From: Sedimenticola sp.
GTDB lineage: Bacteria; Pseudomonadota; Gammaproteobacteria; Chromatiales; Chromatiaceae
Length of the DNA stretch: 10,104 nucleotides
Assembly: GCA_030590525.1 (NCBI GenBank)
Contig: JAUUYI010000046.1
Coordinates: 1-10,104, forward strand
Direction: 5' to 3'
Shown one piece after another: positions 4,635-10,104 of this stretch (position 1 is the first letter of the stretch; each line of letters begins with the position of its first letter). The position numbers were made by a program, and so were the translations under genes. Under the pieces are notes generated by a model, which saw only the letters and a program-made list of their open reading frames with translations, made no database searches and was not told the DNA's origin.

Positions 4635-7106
4635 ATGAGCGCAATCGACCCCAACAGACACGATCACGGCTACCTGGGAACGGGGCCGGAAGAGATCCGG
4701 CACGCCATCAACAACCGCCTGGTCTACTCCATCGGCAAAGACCCTTTTACCGCTGTCGACCACGACTGGCTGCAGGCCCTCTCCTATGTGGTACGGGACC
4801 GATTGATCGAGCGCTGGATGGATACCCACCGCAACTATTCCCGACGTGACTGCAAACGGGTCTATTATCTCTCTCTCGAATTCCTTATCGGCCGCAGCCT
4901 GAACAATGCCCTGCTCAACATCGGCTTTCGCGATAATACGGCACAGGCACTCGAGTCACTGGGGCTCGATCTGGAGACGATGCAGACCCTGGAGCATGAT
5001 GCCGCCCTGGGCAACGGGGGGCTGGGACGCCTGGCGGCCTGTATTCTGGACTCCATCGCCACCCTTGATCTTCCCGCCACCGGTTACGGGATCCGTTACG
5101 AGTACGGCATGTTCCGCCAGCAGATCGAGAACGGAGAACAGCGGGAGCAGCCGGAAAACTGGCTGGCGGCGGGCAACCCCTGGGAGTTTTCCCGGCCCGA
5201 GGTGAGGTATCTGATCCGTTTCGGCGGGCAGGTTCAGGTTTCCACGGATGAGACCGGCAGGCTGAAACACCAATGGGGCGGCGGGGATGAAGTGATGGCC
5301 ATGGCCTTCGATACCCCGATCCCCGGCTACCACACCGAGACCGTCAACAATCTTCGGCTCTGGTCTGCCAGGGCCAGCAGCGACTTCGATCTTGGCTGCT
5401 TCAATCAGGGCAACTATATCAAGGCGGTGGAGCGGAAAACCCTGTCGGAAAACCTCTCCAAGGTGCTCTATCCGGATGACAGTTATGCGGAAAACCAGGA
5501 ACTGAGACTGCGCCAGCAGTACTTCTTCGTCAGTGCCTCACTGCAGGATATCGTACGCCGCTTCCTGCAGCACCACAGCGATCTGAAGCAACTGCCGGAC
5601 AAAGTGGCCATCCAACTGAACGATACCCACCCGGCCATCGCCATTCCGGAGTTGATGCGCATCCTGATAGATCAGCACCAGCTGGAGTGGCAGCCGGCCT
5701 GGGAGATCACAGCCCGGACCTTCAGCTACACCAACCATACCCTGCTGCCGGAGGCACTGGAGAGTTGGCCACTGAAGCTGCTCGAAGGCCTGCTTCCCCG
5801 ACACATGCAGATAATATATGAGATCAACGGTCACTTTCTGGAATGGGTAAGCAACCAGCACCCGGGGAACCATGACCTGCTCCGACGTCTCTCCATCATC
5901 GAAGAAGAGAACGGTCAGCGGGTGCGTATGGCACACCTGGCCATCGTCGGCAGCCACAAGGTGAACGGCGTCTCAGCCCTCCATACCAAACTATTGAAAA
6001 GGGAGACATTCGCCGACTTCCACCGCATCTATCCGGGTAAATTCATCAATATCACCAACGGGATAACCCCCCGGCGCTGGCTGCACCAGTCAAACCCGGC
6101 ACTGAGCAGCCTGATCTGCGATACCATCGGCAGCGGCTGGATCGATGACCTGCAACAGTTGGAACGCTTGTTGCCGCTGGCGGATGACGCCGCCTTCAGG
6201 GCTGAGTTCGCCGCCGCCAAGCGCACCAACAAGCTCCACCTGGCCAACCTTGCCGCGCGCTTCCTGGGTACCACTATCGACCCCGACAGCCTGTTCGACG
6301 TGCAGGTGAAGCGTATTCACGAGTACAAACGGCAACTGCTGAATCTGCTGCGGGTGGTCACCCTCTACAACCGCCTGCACGACGACCCGGGGCTCGATCT
6401 GATTCCCCGCACCGTCCTGATCGGTGGTAAAGCAGCCCCGGGCTATGCCATGGCCAAGCTGATCATCCGCCTGATCAACGATGTGGCCGGCGTGATCGAC
6501 AGCGACCCGACGATCAAAGGGCACCTGAAACTGCTGTTCATCCCCAACTACGACGTCACCACCGCCGGCGACATCATCCCCGCCGCCGATCTCTCACAGC
6601 AGATATCCACCGCAGGGATGGAGGCCTCCGGCACCGGCAACATGAAGCTGGCTCTCAACGGCACCATTACCATGGGCACCCTGGATGGCGCCAATATAGA
6701 GATCCACGACCGGGTGGGAGAGGAGAACATCTTCACCTTCGGCCTCACGGCAGACGAGGTGAAAGAGTCCAAGGCCCGGGGGTACGATCCCCGCCGTGTC
6801 TATGAGGCCGACCCGGAGCTGAGACGCGCCGTCGACCAGATCGCTGCAGGCCACTTCTCGCCCACGGACCCGGACCGCTACCGATCCATCGTCGACAGCC
6901 TGCTGAACGGCGGCGACCCCTTCATGGTACTGGCCGACTACCGCGCCTACCTGGCATGCGACGCCCGGGCCGACCGCCTCTACTGTGATCCGGACGCCTG
7001 GTTTCGCAGCGCCATCATCAACACCGCCCGCATGGGGTTTTTCTCCAGCGACCGGACGGTGTCGGAATATGCGGAGAAAATATGGGGAATAACCCCCGTA
7101 GACTGA
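4635..7106 (+). CDS. glgP: Glycogen/maltodextrin phosphorylase
   Basis: This PLP-dependent enzyme cleaves alpha-1,4-glucan ends with phosphate to release glucose 1-phosphate in the cytoplasm. The 823 residues match the family length (E. coli GlgP 815). Visible landmarks are GNGGLGRLAA (from residue 126), D-T-H-P-A (330-334), the active-site His of Y-T-N-H-T (H368), and V-K-R-I-H-E-Y-K-R-Q-L-L-N with K559, R560 and K565. The PLP lysine is K671 in EASGTGNMKLALNG. I chose the ATG at 4635 (M-S-A-I-D-P) because the frame upstream to TTG 4497 encodes 46 residues unlike the family. The ribosome site is weak (GGGCAGAGCA). A small oddity is N-Y-D-V-T-T-A-G-D before I-I-P-A-A-D-L, where animal and E. 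coli enzymes have V-S-x-A-E-K. No other glycogen gene adjoins it. GlgP and MalP cannot be told apart with certainty. Confidence 0.93.
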   Translation: MSAIDPNRHDHGYLGTGPEEIRHAINNRLVYSIGKDPFTAVDHDWLQALSYVVRDRLIERWMDTHRNYSRRDCKRVYYLSLEFLIGRSLNNALLNIGFRDNTAQALESLGLDLETMQTLEHDAALGNGGLGRLAACILDSIATLDLPATGYGIRYEYGMFRQQIENGEQREQPENWLAAGNPWEFSRPEVRYLIRFGGQVQVSTDETGRLKHQWGGGDEVMAMAFDTPIPGYHTETVNNLRLWSARASSDFDLGCFNQGNYIKAVERKTLSENLSKVLYPDDSYAENQELRLRQQYFFVSASLQDIVRRFLQHHSDLKQLPDKVAIQLNDTHPAIAIPELMRILIDQHQLEWQPAWEITARTFSYTNHTLLPEALESWPLKLLEGLLPRHMQIIYEINGHFLEWVSNQHPGNHDLLRRLSIIEEENGQRVRMAHLAIVGSHKVNGVSALHTKLLKRETFADFHRIYPGKFINITNGITPRRWLHQSNPALSSLICDTIGSGWIDDLQQLERLLPLADDAAFRAEFAAAKRTNKLHLANLAARFLGTTIDPDSLFDVQVKRIHEYKRQLLNLLRVVTLYNRLHDDPGLDLIPRTVLIGGKAAPGYAMAKLIIRLINDVAGVIDSDPTIKGHLKLLFIPNYDVTTAGDIIPAADLSQQISTAGMEASGTGNMKLALNGTITMGTLDGANIEIHDRVGEENIFTFGLTADEVKESKARGYDPRRVYEADPELRRAVDQIAAGHFSPTDPDRYRSIVDSLLNGGDPFMVLADYRAYLACDARADRLYCDPDAWFRSAIINTARMGFFSSDRTVSEYAEKIWGITPVD

Positions 7107-7118
7107 TACAATTACGGG
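7095..7118 (+). promoter_or_regulatory. Candidate extended -10 promoter of the PqqD/HprK-related trio
   Basis: TGATACAAT (7104-7112) is an extended -10 (TG-N-TACAAT) that overlaps the glgP stop codon TGA. No good -35 lies at the usual distance. The box sits in the 12-base loop of the inverted repeat CCCGTA (7095-7100) and TACGGG (7113-7118), which could be an operator or an RNA hairpin. Transcription would begin near 7119, giving a leader of about 29 bases. Confidence 0.35.
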
Positions 7119-7147
7119 CTAGAAACCCCTCTCTTTGATTCTTATTC

Positions 7148-7459
7148 ATGACACTCGAACCTGACATCACCGGCATCCTCTGGAGAGCCAATTTTCCTGA
7201 TTTCTTTCTCTGGGCAGAGTGGGAAGATGAAGAGGCATCTGTATTCTTCCACCAGGGTTCAGGGGAGACGCTGCTACTGAACCCGTTGGGCGCCTATTTA
7301 TTGAAGACCATCTGCAGCGAGGGTATATCGATCGAGAAACTCGCCCATCGGACAGCGCGGTATTTTGACCTGCCCGTGGATAAAGCGCTGCTGGGTACCA
7401 TCAACATGAGCCTGCGCACCTTCGAACAGAAGGGCCTGGTCCTCTCCTCAGTCTCGTGA
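7148..7459 (+). CDS. PqqD-related peptide chaperone (HPr-rel-A system type)
   Basis: This is a 103-residue protein of the PqqD fold. Members of that superfamily are winged-helix domains that bind the leader of a precursor peptide and present it to a modifying enzyme. The pattern fits: a W-x-x-W-E-D-E-E-A-S-V-F-F strand, then G-S-G-E-T-L-L-L-N-P-L-G-A-Y-L-L-K-T-I leading into a helix, a second helical half (I-E-K-L-A-H-R-T-A-R-Y-F-D), and a final L-x-x-F-E-Q-K-G-L-V. The start at 7148 has no Shine-Dalgarno sequence, but the family N-terminus (tryptophan a few residues in) agrees with it. It begins 41 bases after glgP and overlaps the kinase gene at its stop. No radical SAM or cyclodehydratase partner is nearby, so the client and chemistry remain open. 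Confidence 0.75.
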   Translation: MTLEPDITGILWRANFPDFFLWAEWEDEEASVFFHQGSGETLLLNPLGAYLLKTICSEGISIEKLAHRTARYFDLPVDKALLGTINMSLRTFEQKGLVLSSVS

Positions 7460-8361
7460 AACCCCTCAATCTCAAGCAGGGTAAAATTGCTCACTTGTTG
7501 CGCAACGACGGGGTACGGATTCAGATCGGCCCGTTCGCCGTCAGTCTGCGTTCACGATTGAGAAGAGTCGCCGAACAGATCGCCTTCTTCTATGCTGACT
7601 ACCCCAGGGTAGCAGAGGATGCGTTCGTGGATTTCCACATTCAGATCAACAACCCGACTGGCCTGCGGCACTGGATACGTCCCCAGGCCATCTTCTCCTT
7701 TGACGGTTTCGCACCTTTCAAGCCCCTACCCGAAGATCAGGCCTTCGCCATGTTCGAATGGGGTTTGAACTGGTGTATCGCCACCACCGCACACCAGTAT
7801 CTCATCGTACATGCCGCGGTCGTGGCAAAAAATGGGCAGGCGGTCATCCTTCCCGGTGAACCCGGGGCCGGCAAGAGTACCTTGTGCGCGGCACTGGTCA
7901 GCCGGGGATGGCGGTTGCTGTCGGACGAGATGGCAATGATTGACCCCGGGGGTTTGAGTATTACGCCCGTACCCCGCCCGATCGGCCTGAAAAATGAATC
8001 CATTGCCATCATGAAAAATTATGCTGACGGGGTGCAGATCGGTCCACCTGTAACAGACACGGCCAAAGGTACAGTGGCGCACATGCGTCCCCCGGCTGAA
8101 AGCGTTGCGCATGCGGATAGCGATGCTCAGCCTGAACACATCATCTTTCCGGCCTATTCCGCAGGGGCCGACACTCAACTCGAAAGAATCGAAAAGGCCC
8201 ATGGGCTCACCCGAATCGCGGAGCAGAGTTTCAACTACCACATCCTGGGAAGGGAGGGCTTCGAAACACTGACGAGGCTGGTCTCGAGATGTCCGGCCTT
8301 CGACCTCCGCTATTCGCAGCTCGATTCGGCTATCGCCAGGATCGATGCGCTGATCACCTGA
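7456..8361 (+). CDS. HprK-related kinase A
   Basis: This 301-residue protein has an HPr kinase-like P-loop domain. The Walker A motif G-E-P-G-A-G-K-S-T occupies residues 134-142 (K140) and is preceded by L-I-V-H-A-A-V-V, the strand typical of HprK. An acidic pair follows in L-L-S-D-E (D157, E158). The N-terminal 115 residues are a separate region of family type (I-G-P-F-A-V-S-L-R-S-R-L). Classical HprK phosphorylates a serine of HPr, but this family lacks the usual PTS context and its target is unknown. The start is GTG at 7456, overlapping the preceding TGA as GTGA, so translation of the two genes is probably coupled. The next gene starts 16 bases downstream. Confidence 0.82.
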   Translation: MKPLNLKQGKIAHLLRNDGVRIQIGPFAVSLRSRLRRVAEQIAFFYADYPRVAEDAFVDFHIQINNPTGLRHWIRPQAIFSFDGFAPFKPLPEDQAFAMFEWGLNWCIATTAHQYLIVHAAVVAKNGQAVILPGEPGAGKSTLCAALVSRGWRLLSDEMAMIDPGGLSITPVPRPIGLKNESIAIMKNYADGVQIGPPVTDTAKGTVAHMRPPAESVAHADSDAQPEHIIFPAYSAGADTQLERIEKAHGLTRIAEQSFNYHILGREGFETLTRLVSRCPAFDLRYSQLDSAIARIDALIT

Positions 8362-8377
8362 TTCCCTTGGCTACCCA

Positions 8378-9508
8378 ATGAAAAAGAGCTGCCTGCTGAC
8401 CGACACCCTGTGTCGTCCCTCCACTGCGAGCCACTACTCAGCCGCAGAGTGGGATCTTCTGTTACGCCAGGCCCGGGCGGCTAACCTGCTGGCACAGCTC
8501 GGGGTGCGCCTGGAGCAATGTTCGGAACAGATGGAGATAGCGCACAGCGTGGCCCGGCATCTCCGCTCGGCCCGGCTCATTGTCAAACGCCAGAACAATG
8601 CCATCCGCTGGGAAGTGAGCCTGCTGCAACATGCCCTGCATGACCTGGCCGTTCCTGTCGTGCTGCTGAAGGGTGCCGCCTATGTGCTGGCGGACCTCCC
8701 CAACAGCAACGGCCGACTGTTCCAGGATATCGACATCCTGGTGCCTCGTCCCGCCTTGAAAGAGGTGGAAAACCGGTTGCGGCGGTGGGGCTGGAGAAGC
8801 ACCCACAACAACGCCTATGACCAGCGCTACTACCGCCGCTGGATGCACGAACTCCCCCCCATGGAACATGCACAGCGTCGGACGGTGCTGGACGTACATC
8901 ACTCGATACTACCACTGACGGCACGGCTTCACCCTGACCCCAGGAAACTGATCGGGAATGCGGTTGCCGCCCCGGGCAACGAGGATATCTACCTGCTCTC
9001 CCCTGAGGACATGGTGCTGCACAGCATGACCCACCTGTTCCACGACGGGGAGTTGGAGAATGGCCTGAGGGATCTGGTCGATATGGAGATCCTTCTTCAA
9101 CACTTCGGGAAAGAAGCCGGGTTCCAGACCCGTTTGTGCGAACGGGCGCGGCTACTGGAACTCACCCGTCCGCTCTATTATGGATTGAGATACGTTGAGC
9201 GGGTATTTCAGGCGCCTGTTGCAGAAGAGACCCGTAAAACAGTGTCGTCCTGGGGGCCGGGGTGGCTGCTGGGTGGTTTGATGGACTTCCTGTTCCGCGA
9301 GGCACTGCAGCCAAGCCACGCATCCTGCACGACCGCTGCAACCTCCCTCGCCCGCTGGCTGCTCTACCTGAGATCACACTACCTGCGGATGCCACTGAGG
9401 CTGTTGATCCCTCATCTCATCCACAAGGCGCTGGTGAAAAAAGGGGATAATGAGATCGAGATACCCAAGGCGCTGAGAAAGATTATCCCCGACGCCGATA
9501 ACCGGTGA
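8378..9508 (+). CDS. Nucleotidyltransferase-fold protein (NTP_transf_5-like)
   Basis: This 376-residue protein carries the pattern of the uncharacterised nucleotidyltransferase family (NTP_transf_5 type). V-V-L-L-K-G-A-A-Y-V-L lies at about residues 93-103, and R-L-F-Q-D-I-D-I-L-V at 113-122. D117 and D119 are the expected metal ligands. A further D-V-H-H and H-S-M-T-H-L-F-H segments are typical of the middle of this family, and the C-terminal third is basic. Such proteins are often found next to HprK-related and PqqD-related genes. The reaction is unknown; transfer of a nucleotide to a protein or peptide is a reasonable guess. There is no clear ribosome site before ATG 8378, so it may depend on translation of the kinase gene. 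It is convergent with the exported-protein gene. Confidence 0.78.
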   Translation: MKKSCLLTDTLCRPSTASHYSAAEWDLLLRQARAANLLAQLGVRLEQCSEQMEIAHSVARHLRSARLIVKRQNNAIRWEVSLLQHALHDLAVPVVLLKGAAYVLADLPNSNGRLFQDIDILVPRPALKEVENRLRRWGWRSTHNNAYDQRYYRRWMHELPPMEHAQRRTVLDVHHSILPLTARLHPDPRKLIGNAVAAPGNEDIYLLSPEDMVLHSMTHLFHDGELENGLRDLVDMEILLQHFGKEAGFQTRLCERARLLELTRPLYYGLRYVERVFQAPVAEETRKTVSSWGPGWLLGGLMDFLFREALQPSHASCTTAATSLARWLLYLRSHYLRMPLRLLIPHLIHKALVKKGDNEIEIPKALRKIIPDADNR

Positions 9509-9523
9509 GTGCCGCATCGCAAA

Positions 9524-10104
9524 CTACTGCCACGTTGTCTCCAGGTAACCTTTTAATCCATCAAAGTGTGATACAAAAGCGGCATGTTGTCCGGCACACA
9601 AATCCTGCACCTGCATGACACTGAGTGGATAGTCGGGATAGGTTAAAGCATATAAAAGCGCCTTGACACACGCCGCTTCATCCGAATTGGGTGCTTCGCA
9701 CAGGATGCGATACATCGAATTTTGCTCACCGCTTGTGCAGAAAACAGCGTTGAAGGGCGTTCCCTCACTGCAAAGTTTTTTGTCCCACTTACCATTCTCT
9801 TTCCGACATTCAACACACGATGAGGGGAAAGTTTCACCGTCTCCATCGAGTGAATCTGGCACAACGGGTCCCATCTCCCCATTACATCTCATGACATTCC
9901 CTGTAGGCCAAATGCTCGCGTCCGTCCAATCCACAAAAGGGGCTTGCTCGCACAGCCCGCGTTCAGGATTTGAGAGATTCCCTGACAACGCATTCGAGAG
10001 GCAATTCACCCCTGCTGCCCCTAAGACCGGTCGCGCCGCCACCGACATCAGAATCGGCGACGCCAGAAGACCCATTTTGGCAAATCTCCGCCGGCCCTCC
10101 GATA
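9524..10104 (-). CDS. Exported cysteine-rich protein with Tat-like leader (start outside window)
   Basis: The frame ends in TAG at 9526-9524 and is still open at the window edge; the last visible codons upstream of ATG 10075 read S-E-G-R-R-R-F-A-K. Together they give RRRFAKMGLLASPILMSV followed by A-A-R-P-V-L-G-A. That is a twin-arginine-like box, a hydrophobic stretch and a likely cleavage site. The mature part (about 160 residues) has ten cysteines, including C-V-E-C, an early S-G-N-L-S-N-P segment and a hydrophobic C-terminal block (A-L-L-Y-A-L-T-Y-P-D-Y-P). I recall similar leaders and S-G-N-L-S motifs in proteins encoded beside HPr-rel-A trios, but cannot confirm it here. ATG 10075 also has GGAG about 10 bases upstream and could be the start; that would drop the arginine box. 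Function unknown. Confidence 0.7.
   Translation of the reverse strand, partial: SEGRRRFAKMGLLASPILMSVAARPVLGAAGVNCLSNALSGNLSNPERGLCEQAPFVDWTDASIWPTGNVMRCNGEMGPVVPDSLDGDGETFPSSCVECRKENGKWDKKLCSEGTPFNAVFCTSGEQNSMYRILCEAPNSDEAACVKALLYALTYPDYPLSVMQVQDLCAGQHAAFVSHFDGLKGYLETTWQ

Overview
The window looks like a chromosomal segment of a free-living gammaproteobacterium with moderately high GC content. The evidence is a YccA-type (not YbhL-type) Bax-inhibitor protein beside tRNA-Ser(UGA), a YbbP-like permease, a GlgP-type phosphorylase, and GTAGG-headed REP-like palindromes. A sulfur-oxidiser of the Chromatiales type would fit, but that is an impression, not a result.

Layout. Bases 1-2178 (+) are the 3' part of a large FtsX-fold ABC permease (YbbP-like). 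Bases 2179-2698 hold no gene but several palindromic repeats: a short hairpin, a REP pair bracketed by two 39-bp direct repeats that can each fold as a hairpin, and a third GTAGG-headed palindrome. On the minus strand lie yccA (3624-2953), which encodes the seven-helix FtsH modulator, and just downstream a 59-codon gene (2878-2699) for a two-helix membrane protein. A perfect 10-bp hairpin separates these two genes. tRNA-Ser(UGA) (3836-3925, +) follows. Beside its 3' end is a 42-codon remnant of a gene of the kind carried by integrated elements (protein beginning MGGMGSGR), so the tRNA looks like an old integration site.

Bases 4305-4474 form a 170-bp nested palindrome with perfect 25-bp outer arms around a REP-like pair of hairpins. 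It sits in the leader region of glgP (4635-7106, +), a stand-alone glycogen/maltodextrin phosphorylase.

Bases 7148-9508 (+) hold a compact three-gene unit: a PqqD-related peptide chaperone, an HprK-related P-loop kinase whose GTG start overlaps the preceding stop, and a nucleotidyltransferase-fold protein. From memory this is the orphan 'HPr-rel-A' gene trio, whose biochemical role is not established as far as I know. Fifteen bases beyond it, convergent and running off the window, is a gene for an exported cysteine-rich protein with an RRRFAK/hydrophobic/A-x-A-like leader (9524 to the end, -). I propose it as a candidate client of the trio. This four-gene neighbourhood is the most interesting part of the window.
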